From Unio delphinus (lineage: Eukaryota; Mollusca; Bivalvia; Unionida; Unionidae), in NCBI GenBank assembly GCA_029339505.1, contig JAQISU010000081.1:22159501-22223500 (forward strand): a stretch of 64,000 nt of DNA. Direction: 5' to 3'. Of the stretch, positions 1 to 12,133 are shown one piece after another. Position 1 is the stretch's first letter. Every line of letters begins with the position of its first letter. Position numbers and translations under genes: made by a program. Below the pieces are notes generated by a model. That model was not told the DNA's origin. It was given only the letters and a program-made list of their open reading frames with translations, and made no database searches.

Positions 1-216
1 AAAAGAGACACGTGCTTTCAAAACTGTTAGCAACTCAACTGAACCTTCATCTGACCAGTCTTACATACTATCAAAAGAGACACGTGCTTTCAAAACTGTT
101 AGCAACTCAACTGAACCTTCATCTGACCAGTCTTACATACTGTCAAAAGAGACACGTGCTTTCAAAACTGTTAGCAACTCAACTGAACCTTCATCTGACC
201 AGTCTTACATACTGTC
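1..216. repeat. 72-bp minisatellite, 3 copies
   Basis: Three nearly identical 72-bp units begin at 1, 73 and 145; the array probably continues left of the window. Because 72 is divisible by three, one + frame stays open through all copies as a 24-residue repeat, but no splice sites or other coding evidence support it as a gene. It precedes the first visible cadherin exon and is probably intronic. Confidence 0.9.
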
Positions 217-1446
217 AAAAGATTCACCAGATGTTCACACCCCCAATACAATCGTATATTATTGTTTCTAATCTATTGACTAATAAAACGCATACAGAGG
301 TTTTTCAAGGTGGAATTTAATAAAATATTTGCAAAGATGTTCTTATTAGTATAGACTTGCAGTTCGCAACATTATCGATAATTTGACTGTATACAATTTT
401 AAAAATGCTAAAATCGGGCTGATCTACAAGTCCGAGTTCTTCTTTTGTAAACATTTGGGATTAAACCGAAATGTAAAAAAGATTAAGGATGTTATATCAC
501 GAACATATATATTACCACAAATCATAACATTTCAAGGAGCACAAATTGTATTAAATAAAATGTGCGAAAGTTATTTTTACAAAGCATTATATGAAGCATG
601 ATTTCTTCTTTTATAATCAAGCCAGAATTTCTGAAATTAAATGACGGTAAAAACATCTTGATTTTAAATGTCTTGTTAATTACGGTAAGGCTTGATTAAA
701 AATATTAGTCCATACATAAAATGCATTGAATAATTTATAGTGAAAATATATCAATAATTAAATTGCAATTATTGTTTGCAAATTCTATCTATCACCGATA
801 TTGATATTTTTTTGTACATATTTAACAAACTCAGACACGAAACTCCTTCATCATCTTTTCCTTCCATGTGCTCAGAGCCAAATTTTTTAATCGATGGGGT
901 ACAATAGAAATTGACAAATATGATTTTTCAAGATAACTTTCACAAGGACGAAATCGATGAACAATAAAGATATAAGTAGAAATCTAGCGTTGTTATGTTT
1001 AATAGTGAAACTCCTGGTTAAATGAGTAATATACAGCTATTTGCCGATTTTGCATTTTTCACGATTTTAAAATTATGATTGGTTAAATGACGAATATAGC
1101 AATTTTTTCTTCATATTTCTTATTAAATTGCTGTCGCCATTGAATAACAGTATGTTGACCTTAGCCAATGCTCATACTTGCATGTGACGTCATTGGAAAA
1201 AGCGCTTGATGACTGCCACATGAGATGTAAATAATAGGATGCCTATCTAACTAAATCGTTCTGAGCCAATTTTTTATTTTATTTAATTGTTTTCTTTTCT
1301 AATTCTTAGGAAACAAAATTACGATTTTACACGATTTGCAACAGTATTGGACAAACACATTAATGTTTTAATTCTCTATTTTATGTTTGTCCATGTTACT
1401 TACTTTCCTGTCCTGTATTTTTGAAGAACCTTTTAATATTAAGGAA
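217..1446. other. AT-rich stretch, nothing recognised
   Basis: No exon-like segment with plausible splice sites and no recognisable repeat was seen. Probably intron of cadherin gene A. Confidence 0.5.
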
Positions 1447-1632
1447 TGAAACTTGATGATTAGCTTTAACATGCTAATTGACTGCTTAGCCTGGAAAATT
1501 GATGATTAGCTTTAACATGCTAATTGTCTGTTTAGCCTGGAAACTTGATGATTAGCTTGAACATGTTAATTGACTGTTTAGCCTGGAAACTTGATGATTA
1601 GCTGTAACATGCTAATTGACTATTTAGTCTGA
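1447..1632. repeat. 46-bp minisatellite, 4 copies
   Basis: Four units starting with GATGATTAGCT recur at a 46-bp period, each ending in a TTAGCCTG-like segment. They differ by a few substitutions. Confidence 0.85.
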
Positions 1633-1689
1633 TGCACAGACTTAAATTCGCGTTCCATGCTTCAGTGATTTTTAATTAGCTTGATCATC

Positions 1690-2500
1690 TTGCACTGGCG
1701 TACATAAATTATACCATGATAAACTGGCTTAGATTAACATTATGATGGTAAACTGATATAGATTAACTTTAGAATGGTAAACTGGCTTAGATTAACGTTT
1801 GCATGATAAACTGACTTAGATTACCTTTTGCATGATAAACTGGATTAGATTAACGATGTCATGATAAACTGACTAAGATTAACTTTAGAATGGTAAACTG
1901 GCTCATATTAACGTTTGCATGATAAAATGGCTTAGATAAACTTTACCATGATAAAATGGCTTAGATAAACTTTACCATGATAAACTGGCTTAGATTAACA
2001 ATAGCATGGTAAACTGGATTAGATTACTAATAGCATGGTAAAGTGGCTTAGATTAACAATATCATGGTAAATTGACTTAGATTAACTTTAGAATGGTAAA
2101 CTGGCTTTGATTAACGTTTGCATGATAAACTGACTTAGATTATCTTTTGCATGATAAACTGGATTAGATTAACGATGTCATGGTAAACTGACTTAGATTA
2201 ACTTTAGAATGGTAAACTGGCTCATATTAACGTTTGCATGATAAAATGGCTCAGATAAACTTTACCATGATAAAATGGCTTAGATAAACTTTACCATGAT
2301 AAACTGGCTTAGATTAACAATAGCATGGTAAACTGGATTAGATTACTAATAGCATGGTAAAGTGGCTTAGATTAACAATATCATGGTAAACTGACTTAGA
2401 TTAACTTTAGAATGGTAAACTGGCTCAGATTAACGTTTGCATGATAAAATGACTTAGATTAACTTTACCATGATAAAATGGCTTAGATTATATATGTTAT
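1690..2500. repeat. 29-bp minisatellite with 319-bp higher-order period
   Basis: About 28 degenerate 29-bp monomers built on a GATAAACTGGCTTAGATTAA core. Distinctive variants such as AGAATGG recur at about 1771, 2090 and 2409, giving a 319-bp higher-order period of 11 monomers. Blocks of 11 were therefore copied after the monomers had diverged. Confidence 0.85.
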
Positions 2501-2657
2501 ACTGACTAAGATCAACTTACCATACTTCACTGACCTTGATTAGCTTTAACATGCTTCACTGGGTTAAATTATTAAAATGCTTTGCAAATGTTCGATATCA
2601 TTTTGTCAGTCCTCAAACAGTACTGTATTATCCAACATATTGTTGCCTTTACAATAG

Positions 2658-2810
2658 GATACTGTAAACGACCCAGCCCGAAATTCGACTGCCATCTTGC
2701 GGATATATGTTACTGATGTGGATGACCAAGGCCCGCGGTTTGACTATCCTGGCTGTGTTGCACAATGTCTAATTCCAGAATACACCGCCATTACAACTCT
2801 TTCATTCACG
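2658..2810 (+). CDS. Cadherin-like gene A, internal exon
   Basis: A 153-nt exon (51 codons, phase 0 at both ends) between the acceptor TTTACAATAG and a GTAATT donor. It encodes VTDVDDQGPRF, the calcium-binding DxD/DxNDNxP-type linker between extracellular cadherin repeats, here in variant form. It therefore covers the end of one repeat and the start of the next. Upstream exons of the gene lie left of the window. Cadherins are cell-surface adhesion proteins; the exact subfamily cannot be named from these exons. Confidence 0.85.
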
Positions 2811-3548
2811 GTAATTAACGTTACTTAATAAATGTGTCCCCCAAAGAGAAGAAATGTGTTTCTAGTTCGAGTAACGACGAAAAAGCAAATGGTATAAGAC
2901 AATCCACGTGGTCATCCAATAGTTACGCTTGTATTGCGTGTTACAACAACAACAACAACAACCTTCCTTCGAATCTTATTTTCACTATTTCTTATGAATA
3001 TATTGTCATATATCAGAAAAAGGTTTTAACTGGAAGAATTCGTATGATGTTTAGCTGGCCATAATTGAAAATGGTGCCTAATCGACTTCTAATACGACTG
3101 CCACAATGGACATCTTGAAAATGTTGAGGATAGAATGAAGTATATCGAATCATAGTTTTGGAAATGGTCCGAGCATGTTCAAATGTTTTAAATTACAAAC
3201 TTCCATCATTATATTCGTAGGGTACTAATTGAACATACTACTATGATGAATTAAAAATACAAGATTGCTTTCTCGTAATAGTGGAAATATTAATATTATT
3301 TCTTATGTTCACGGTTATTTCCTTTCTCTTTCATCTCTATTTTGTTATTGAATGCACGTATCATTATCTTACAAATTTCTTGTGCAATAATGTTGTGCAT
3401 CAAATTTCACCAGCATATATTGACGTGACATATTTAAAATATACTGTATATGTACATGAAGATGGCCAATGGACCAAATGTAATAAATAAAAATCATAAA
3501 TGTAATTTTTTTTATAGAACGTGAGATATATGTCTTTATTTTTCCTAG
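2811..3548. other. Intron of cadherin gene A
   Basis: AT-rich intron with a short (AAC)n run at 2943-2962. Small open frames here have no coding signature. Confidence 0.6.
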
Positions 3549-3633
3549 GGACCATTGACAGTTCAACCAGCCACAATAAAGGCCCACGACCTTGACACGC
3601 TCAACTTCTCAATAACCTACAGATTTTATAACG
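3549..3633 (+). CDS. Cadherin-like gene A, internal exon
   Basis: An 85-nt exon after the acceptor TTTTTCCTAG and before donor GTATGA. It enters in phase 0 and leaves one base into a codon. It encodes IKAHDLDTLNFSITYRFYN, matching the A-x-D-x-D calcium-site strand and the following I-x-Y strand of a cadherin repeat. The single left-over base joins the next exon at 5600 in frame, supporting the model. Confidence 0.8.
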
Positions 3634-5170
3634 GTATGAATTTCACTATTACTCCTTTTCTTTCTATTCTGCATCACTGATGGAAGGCTGTAGTACAGTT
3701 AAAGCATGGCCTAAGATGACTTGTGGCAAGTGAATGATCTAAATTGCTTTGCAATACCGAGATTCTTTGCTTAAGCTCCTGTTGAGACAAATGCTATTAT
3801 CTTTTGATTGTACTGATTCATAGTTGGTGATCTTCTCGGCTCTAATTCAATGCTTGAATCTAGGTTATATGTTTCTACACTGTATACAATAAAAAAATAG
3901 CAAGGGGGCGGTTTGTTTGGGAAAAAAATATAGAAAAAATTAAATTTAAACACTCAAACACTCAAATGAAACAAAATAGGTAGATAAGCAGTTTATTTGT
4001 ATGAAAAAGATATTAGATCTAGTGTATATCTAATTTTATCTTAATCAATAGGTAAGATAGCTCATGATTAAGTTCCAAACTCATGAAAGGCAAAATGCTT
4101 TAATTCTAATTGCATTTTAATCGTAACAACATGTATATCTTTCTGACACTGGTCTCACGACTTAAAGAAGAAGACAAGGAGCTTTGGTGCGTCATAGTTA
4201 GAAAATAAACGAACAGTCGTAAGCCTATGGACAATGGAATTCGTATTTGTAATAAAGTAGGTTCACTAGCTCTTTAGATTCTTTTCGTCAGTGTCCCGAT
4301 TTAATATGATTGGTTTATTGTGGATTTTAAGGCAAACCAACACTGTCAGGCTTTACGGTGCTAAGAGAACGTCTAATGCTTACTTTACTCACGCCAACCG
4401 CATTCCACTGTTTATTATTAATCATTCGTGTGATTAGGTAAAAGCGGTAAATGATTTTTTCCTGGCCAGATGCCAGTTGGGAATTGCCACGTGACACCGG
4501 TTCTACTTGCATAATTAAAGTATATGTTCGTACGTGATAGTTTTAAAACAAGAGTGTCACGGGCATGTATCGTTTAAAAGAAAGTGTATAACCATTTATA
4601 TAACATATGACGTTTAGTATTTGTTTCAGATTTATAAACTGATTTTGAAAAATCAGAATAACAATTAAAAAGATGAATAAAACAACAGTCTGCATCATCA
4701 TGTTAATGCTGACAAGACACTGTCATATATTTCATCTGTTCAAATGTTTTTATCATGTTCTCAGATCACGTGTTCTGGTATGATATATTGTTGTGTTAGA
4801 AACAAATTGTTATTTATTATATACTTATGCGCGAAATATAAAATCTTATTGGCGACATGATCGTTATATATTTTTATGGATATGTGAATAAAAGTACTAC
4901 AAAGCAAACAATCTAGAAAAAAATACAGAACAATATTTAAACCTTTTATGGACTTGATAAATTTATAAATGATTCTATCGATTATTTGAAACTTCTCATC
5001 AACTATGTCAATGCGATCTTCAACTACGTCAACGCGTGAACATTGATTATAACTAACTGTAGCTTGATCAATAACTAACTCTACGCGATCGCACATAAAA
5101 GTTACGTTTTTAAAAAACCTAACCTCCTAAACTAGTCTTGCGACTCAGAACCGATTTATATCATACTTAC
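3634..5170. other. Intron of cadherin gene A, nothing recognised
   Basis: AT-rich sequence without recognisable genes or repeats until the 23-bp array at 5171. Confidence 0.5.
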
Positions 5171-5401
5171 AAGCACGAATGCAAGGTTACATACAGCACG
5201 AATGCAAGGTTACATACAGCACGAATGCAAGGTTACATACATCACGAATGCAAGGTTACATACAGCACGAATGCAAGGTTACATACAGCACGAATGCAGG
5301 GTTACATACAGCACGAATGCAAGGTTACATACAGCACGAATGCAGGGTTACATACAGCACGAATGCAAGGTTACATACAGCACGAATGCAGGGTTACATA
5401 C
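5171..5401. repeat. 23-bp minisatellite, 10 copies
   Basis: Ten units of GCACGAATGCAAGGTTACAT plus ACA. The period is not a multiple of three, so each forward frame reads the same 23-residue repeat in a different register, and all three happen to be open. The ORFs here are a product of repeat arithmetic, not genes. Confidence 0.95.
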
Positions 5402-5599
5402 GGTATGTTGAAACTTTAGTTCAATAACATTGTAGTTTGTTTGTTCCTATCTAAATTCCGCTTCTACATTTCATGGATTTTTCTAATGATGTTCAGTAAT
5501 TATTTCATCGCGTCATTTTTAAGTTATGTAACTTGCTAAAAAGCTATGCATTTGTTAAATATTTTCATCTCTACGTCCCAATAACATATATTTTTTCAG

Positions 5600-5727
5600 A
5601 AACATCCGGTGGTTCTTCCAGTGATGACAGTTCTGGTTTCTTCAGAATTGACCAGAATACTGGCACAGTTCATCAACTGAAACCTGCTTCAGAGGCCGAT
5701 TGGCCAACACAAAGACTCCTCATCATT
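5600..5727 (+). CDS. Cadherin-like gene A, internal exon
   Basis: A 128-nt exon between the acceptor ATATTTTTTCAG and donor GTACGT. It starts with two bases that complete the codon left by exon 3549-3633 and ends in phase 0. It encodes SGFFRIDQNTGTVHQLKP, the 'F-x-I-D-x-x-T-G-x-V' strand signature of cadherin repeats, then ends in a hydrophobic strand (RLLII). The following intron is 8.1 kb and holds most of the retroelement debris from 7.4 to 13.5 kb. Confidence 0.9.
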
Positions 5728-6539
5728 GTACGTAACTTTATAAACTGTCATCGTGCATATCAAAATAACTACAGCTTGTACGATTTTGTGCCTTCAGCTT
5801 AATATATTATATACAAGAGTTTAGAAACAGTCGCTGTTGTACATATAGCCGTTCTGAGCCGTATTGTTTGAGCAGTTGAGACACGAAGGACTGTATTCCA
5901 TTTGGCAATGAGACACAAACATTCGTGTTGAATTTTCAAATCGATTACGCTACCCAATCTTTCGGAAAATAGACGGAGTCAGACAACAAGCTCCTGTGCA
6001 TAATTTGGAAGTAGGACTTCCGCTTTCACCACGCTGTGTTCCTAGCGTTCTATTAAATGTTTTAGATCCATGTATTGCTCATACGAGTTATGAGCAAGCT
6101 CCAAAGTAACTGATATGACAGTCAATTATGCAACAATACAGATTAGGATATGCTGCTCTGTTCAAAATGTGGCGGGCAAGAAATGAATGTCATGTCTAGA
6201 CTCAATTTAGTGTTAAAAATCTAGGAAGACTCTAACTTCTTAAAACGCATTTCACCATTTTCCCTTTTGTTTTGGCTTACCAATGTACTCATGTAAAACT
6301 AAACAACACCGGAGTAATATGTATCGATTCTCCATTTTACAGAGAAGCGTTTCACAACATTATGTTCCCTTTCCGATTAGTTTGCTCCAAACTGAAAGGT
6401 CATCTACTTCAAACCTTCTTTAGAACATTTACTGGTCTTCAGATTTGCTTTCATAACTTGCCAAACTTTCAAGTGGTTACAAATTACTTTATTTTGACCT
6501 GACCCAGAACTATTATATGCATGGTATTGGCCGGCAGGA
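5728..6539. other. Intron of cadherin gene A, nothing recognised
   Basis: No gene, repeat or element recognised in this part of the 8.1-kb intron. Confidence 0.5.
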
Positions 6540-6716
6540 ACTGCATACCTACGCTGATCCCTGCATAGGTCCAACATTGATCAGCTCGTAATTATCTTCA
6601 ATGTATAGATCCAAAATTAAGCATTTCGTTATTATCTCGGATGTATACTTCCAAGATAGATCATTACTTTCTTATCTAAGATGTATAGGTCCAAAATTGA
6701 TCATCGCGTTATTTAT
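6540..6716. repeat. Degenerate ~54-bp tandem repeat, about 3 copies
   Basis: Related units share ATGTATAGATCCAAAATTGA-like cores followed by TCATTTCGTTATTATCT-like segments. Copies are diverged. The sequence from 6717 to 7439 shows nothing recognisable. Confidence 0.6.
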
Positions 6717-7437
6717 CAACGATAATTGTTTGATCTAATTAAACCATAGGATAAGGTAGATAATTGCATTTCGGCAAGCAATACCTTAAGATGGATCTGA
6801 CTGCATAAAAATAACATTTGATTTCAAGTTTCCACATGTCAACACTAGAAACATGCACATGTCGGAATTAAGGTATGCTAATTAAAATAATGGGGTACAA
6901 ATGGAAAACAAAGAAAAGAAAACAAATACATTGATTCACTCCAACGAGAACTTTCTGAATTTCCATATTATTTTAATTTTTATTATCCGGTGGGATTGAT
7001 GAAGCTATACAATGTATTGTTTATTATTAAAAAAATATACACAAATCAGCCCGGCTTATTTGGTTTAAATATGACATAAGAAAAGGCATCCCTGTGGTGA
7101 AAACTTCTGATCTCTTAAAATTTCCAAAAATATTCGCGGCATAAAGTTTAACTTAAACATTCTTTTGAAAGTCTGACGGATTATAAAATGGAAAGAAATA
7201 AATTAAAAAATGTGATTGGAACGCAAAACAGAGCTATAAGCATAAAAAGACATAAAATTATGGAATCAAGGTCAATAGTCTCAAAGCTTAACTGTATAAC
7301 AGAAACTTTAGATGTTAGATTTGAAATTTCTATATCGCAAGCTGAAGTTCTCAAACATATATGGGCTCTGAAATCAGGAATGTCAGGGGGACGAAATGAA
7401 ATAATAGTCAAAATATGAAGAAACAAAACACACGATT

Positions 7438-7439
<2 letters not shown>

Positions 7440-7491
<52 letters not shown>
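7440..7491. repeat. (TA)n microsatellite
   Basis: About 25 uninterrupted TA units inside the cadherin gene A intron. Confidence 0.99.
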
Positions 7492-7493
<2 letters not shown>

Positions 7494-7670
7494 AATACAA
7501 ATCATATGGCATATAACAGTCCTTTCGATTTCACATTTTACAGCATCCGCAACTAGTTGTAACATAATAAATTTCAAGGCTTAATTCCTGTAGAAACAGG
7601 CATGTAAAGTTCTGTAAACACGGTTTTTGTATTTTAATTGTCTGTCTTGTCTATGTTCTGTATTTGCCTT

Positions 7671-7700
7671 TGATAAAGACTCATTGAGAGTCGAAAGCGC
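7671..7700 (+). other. Hammerhead-like hairpin motif (weak)
   Basis: TTGATAAA is followed by a perfect GACTC/GAGTC hairpin and then GAAA, the order of a hammerhead ribozyme core. Two conserved core bases (of CTGATGA) differ, so it would be inactive or unrelated. Hammerheads of this kind are known in several metazoan retroelements. Confidence 0.2.
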
Positions 7701-7749
7701 TCAGGCTAGAGTGATACTAGTTTTTGCACTGTTGTTTGTCAGTTTATTG

Positions 7750-9658
7750 CATATGTAAACTGATATTAGCACGGGAATAAATTAAATAATAGTACAAAAT
7801 AAGACTTTACTACTCAGTCCAATATTTCAAATAACTGTTTCAAGTACACAAACACCCAAATGTAACAAGCCTACCATAAAATAACTCCAAACTTGCAAAT
7901 ATGTTTATTATTAGAAACTTGACAATGCCTATGCAATATACGGGACAAAACTGAAACACACAAAATAGATACAAAAACATGGGTTATGTATATAACTTAG
8001 TTAACAATGGTATTTGTGGAAAGTTGTTTGAAGTTATAGATTCGATGCATAAAAGTCCACGTAAATGTGTGCAGATGAAAGGCAATGCACGGTATTACGA
8101 TTCTACGGTCTCAAACTAAGTAAAAGAAAAGAGTGAAAACTAACAAGTCTTGTAAATTTTAGCAAACAAATGTATCTCCCTAGAACATAAAGTGCAAATT
8201 TTAAAAGAACTTACAGTATTGTGAACGATGTCCAAAATAGTCAAAAGTGTTATATCACCATTCCTTATGAATACAGTTCTAATTGTTCCCAAGAAAGCTT
8301 CAACTCTTTGTGTTGATGAGCCTATATTGACCTGTGACGCACATATCTGACAACAGTCTAGTGTTGAATCGCAATAATATAATCCGGGATGTCCTTTCGG
8401 GAATTAACTATAATTCCATGTTACTTTCTCTGTCCAATAATATTATTGAGCACTTTCAAGTTTCAGTGAATGCGAATGTAAACAAATCCAAATAAAAACT
8501 GCAAACAACATTATAAATGCTTCTGTTTCTGATGTTGCCGCAAGAATGAAAAAAATTATATACAAATCTGACACAGCCGTAGAACAGTATGAGGGTCACA
8601 AGTTCAGTTTTCGAAAATTGTAAGTTGTCAAAAAAATAAAATCTGTTACTAAAATTAAAGTAGAGCATGTGGTAAACATCAGATAAACCAAGTGTTTATG
8701 GGGAATGCCAATGCTCTAGACCCAGATCAAAATAAACATATTCAATTATATTGATATCGATCTGAATATGCAATCCACGTTTATAAAGAAACGTTAAGCT
8801 GTGTAGCACGTTGCTTACTAAAACGAATATCCCTCGTCAGGTGAACGGCCATTTCATCTTGCTAACTGACTGTGACTATGAGTGTCACTGCAAAGTGTTG
8901 TCAAACGTTTCGGAACATTCCAAGACAGTACATTCGCGTACCGTGATCCGAGGTATACATGAAAACGCAACGGATCATAAATCAGACTTCGTTACAAACT
9001 TCCTAAAGGTTCACGATCCTTATTTTGTGGAATTTTTCCTACAGCCCTTATTTAGCTAGAAGGCATATTTGCCTGAAACACATTATGAAAAAAAATACTG
9101 AGAGGTAGACCATTTGAAAGAAACCATGTGGTAGTTCATTTATCAAGTGTATGAACAACATACCAGAAGTGAAAACAGTGCCATTTAATAATTAGATAAT
9201 TAGACTGACAAAGCGTAAGGAGGTGCGCGTGGATTACGATGAGGGGATGCACTGATATATTTATATTTATATAAAAAAAACACGTGCAACTCACTAACAT
9301 GCAAAACGTTTTCAGTACATTTCATACATTAACATGCAGGGAATCGATGTATTCTGCTTTAAGCAGTAGCCAAAGTATCATGTTCAAATGTACGAGAAGC
9401 ACGTGCAGCATTCTCCACAACTTTCAATGAAGACAAATTAATGACTGATTACTATGAGATTTATCTCGTATGACTATATGGTCATAAACTAAATATATTT
9501 TACCTTTATGTGTCGAATATAAATGTCGTAATCTCTTATTCTTATGTTTCATTATGGTGATGAAAGTAAGGAGGTTGTGATCACTGAGATGGGACAGAAC
9601 AAATAAAAACTTCTTCAAGATGCTGTGAAGCCAGAATACAAGTAGCCACCTCCTTCTC
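7750..9658. repeat. Segmental duplication, copy A
   Basis: About 1.9 kb matching copy B (9862-12133) nearly throughout, from CATATGTAAACTGATATTAG to CACCTCCTTCTC. Differences are scattered substitutions, small indels and one large expansion of a 35-bp repeat in copy B. Both copies end inside a gypsy RNase H coding region on the - strand. This shows duplication of an already integrated retroelement piece, not two independent insertions. Confidence 0.9.
9424..9618 (-). pseudogene. Ty3/gypsy RNase H end, duplicated fragment (copy A)
   Basis: The - strand encodes LSDHNLLTFITIMKH, the 'SDH-x-P-L' motif near the end of the RNase H domain of gypsy pol proteins, followed by diverged sequence. It is the copy-A twin of 11902-12093 and has no pol sequence upstream. 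It is a broken retroelement fragment. Confidence 0.75.
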
Positions 9659-9861
9659 TATATTTTGAAAGTTATAAAATAAAAAATTAGAGGAAACTTA
9701 CAGTATTATTTACTAAATATAAAATAATTTTGAAATTTCTATTACACGTCCTAAATATTCGAATGTTCCGATTTAATTCCAGATCCTCGAATATGTAGTT
9801 GCAATGAATAGTTAAAAAAAAATGTATACTCTCAAATTTTATATAAACACACCAATAAACA
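9659..9861. other. Spacer between duplication copies
   Basis: About 200 bp of AT-rich sequence that matches neither copy in an obvious way. Confidence 0.5.
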
Positions 9862-12133
9862 CATATGTAAACTGATATTAGCAGGGGAATAAATTAAATA
9901 ATAGTACAAAATAAGACTTTACTACTCAGTCCAATATTTCAAATAACCGTTTCAAGTACACCAACACCTAAATGTAACAAGCCAACCAGAAAATAATACT
10001 TGTAAATATGTTTGTTATTAGAAATTTGACAATGCCTATCCAATATACGGGACAAAACTGAAACACACAAAACAGATACAAAAACATGGGTTATATATAT
10101 ATATAATTTAGTTAGCAATGGTATGTGTGGAAAGTTGTTTGAAGTTATACGTAAATGTGTGCAGATGAAAGGCAATGCACGGTATTACGATTCTACGGTC
10201 TCAAACTGAGTAACAGAAAAGAGTGAAAACTAACAAGTCTTGTAAATTTCAACAAACAAATGTCACTCCCTAGAATATAAAGTGCAAATTTTAAAAGAAC
10301 TTACAGTATTGTGAACGATGTCCAAAATAGTCAAAAGTATTATATCACCATTCCTTATGAATACAGTTCTAATTGTTCCCAAGAAAGCTTAAACTCTTTG
10401 TGTTGATGAGCCTATATTGACCTGTGACGCACATATGTGACAACAGTCTAGTTTTGAATCGCAATAATATAATCTGGGATGTTCTTTTCGGAATTAACTA
10501 TAATTCCATGTTACTTTCTCTGTCCAATAATATTATTGAGCACTTTCAAGTTTCAGTGAATGCGAATGTAAACAAATCCAAATAAAAACTGCAAACAACA
10601 TTATAAATGCTTTTGCTTCTGATGTTGCCGCAAGAATGAAAAAAAATATATACAAATCTGACACAACCGTAGAACCAGTATGAGGGCCACAAGTTCAGTT
10701 TTAGAAAATTGCAAGTTGTCAAAAAAATAAAGCTGTTACTAAAGTTAAAGTAGAGCATGTGGTAAACATCCGATAAACCAAATGTTTATGGGGGAATGCC
10801 AATGCTCTAGACCCAAATCAAAATAAAAATATTCAATTATGTTGATATCGATCTGAATATGCAATCCACATTCATAAAGAAACGTTAAGCTGTGTAGCAT
10901 GTTGCTTACTAAAATGAATAACCCTAGTCAGGTGAACGGCCATTTCATCCAGGTAACTGACTGTGACTGACTCTATGAGTGTCACTGGAAATTTGTATGT
11001 GTACAAAGTGTTGTCAAACGTTTCGGAACATTCCAAGACAGTACATTCGCGTACCGTGATCCGAGGTATACATGAAAACGCAACGGATCATAAATCAGAC
11101 TTCGTTACAAACTTCCTAAAGGTTCACGGTCCTTCCCACAGCCCTTATTTAGCTAGAAGGCATATTTGCCTAAAACACATTATAAGAAAAAAACACTGAG
11201 AGGTAGACCATTTGAAAGAAACCATGTGGTAGTTCATTTATTTAGTGTATGAACAACATACCAGAAGTGAAAACAGTGCCATTTAATAGTTAGATAATTA
11301 GACTGAGAAAGCTTAAGGAGGTGCGCGTGTAGTAATATGAGGGGATGCACTGATATATTTATATAAAAAAAACCCACGTGCAACTCACTAACTTGCAAAA
11401 CGTTTTCAGTACATTTCATACATTAACATGCAAAACATTTTCAGTACATTTCATACATTAACATGCAAAACATTTTCAGTACATTTCATACATGAACATG
11501 CAAAACATTTTCAGTACATTTCATACATTAACATGCAAAACATTTTCAGTACATTTCATACATTAACATGCAAAACGTTTTCAGTACATTTCATACATGA
11601 ACTTGCAAAACATTTTCAGTACATTTCATACATTAACATGCAAAACATTTTCAGTACATTTCATACATTAACATGCACACATTTTCAGTACATTTCATAC
11701 ATTAACATGCAAAACATTTTCAGTACATTTCATACATTAACATGCAAAACATTTTCAGTACATTTCATACATGAACATGCAAAATATTTTCAGTACATTT
11801 CATACATGAACATGCAGGGAATCGATGTATTCTGCTTTAAGCAGTAGCCAAAGTATCATGTTCAAATCTATGAGAAGCACGTGCAGCATTCTCCACAACT
11901 TTCAATGAAGACAAATTAATGACTGATTACTATGAGATTTATCTCGTATGACTATATGGTCATAAACTAAATATATTTTACCATTATGTGTAGAATACCA
12001 ATGTCGTAATCTCTGATTCTGATGTTTCATTATGGTGATGAAAGTAAGGAGGTTGTGATCACTGAGATGGGACAGAACAAATAAAAACTTCAAGATGCTG
12101 TGAAGCCAGAATACAAGTAGTCACCTCCTTCTC
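9862..12133. repeat. Segmental duplication, copy B
   Basis: The 2.27-kb partner of copy A. It is longer mainly because the 35-bp unit at 11391-11818 is present about 12 times here and about once at 9299-9345. Copy B runs directly into gypsy reverse transcriptase sequence, so it is likely the source copy. Confidence 0.9.
11391..11818. repeat. 35-bp minisatellite, about 12 copies
   Basis: Units of CATTAACATGCAAAACATTT followed by TCAGTACATTTCATA. The array reads as an open + frame but has no other coding evidence. Copy A has a single unit at the matching place, so the expansion postdates the duplication or copy A contracted. Confidence 0.95.

Noticed and set aside
12..320. Open frame with 24-residue repeats
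   Set aside because: Explained by a 72-bp minisatellite; no splice sites or homology.
11428..11847. 139-codon open frame with a repeating peptide
   Set aside because: Reads through the 35-bp array; the duplicate copy A lacks the array and the frame.
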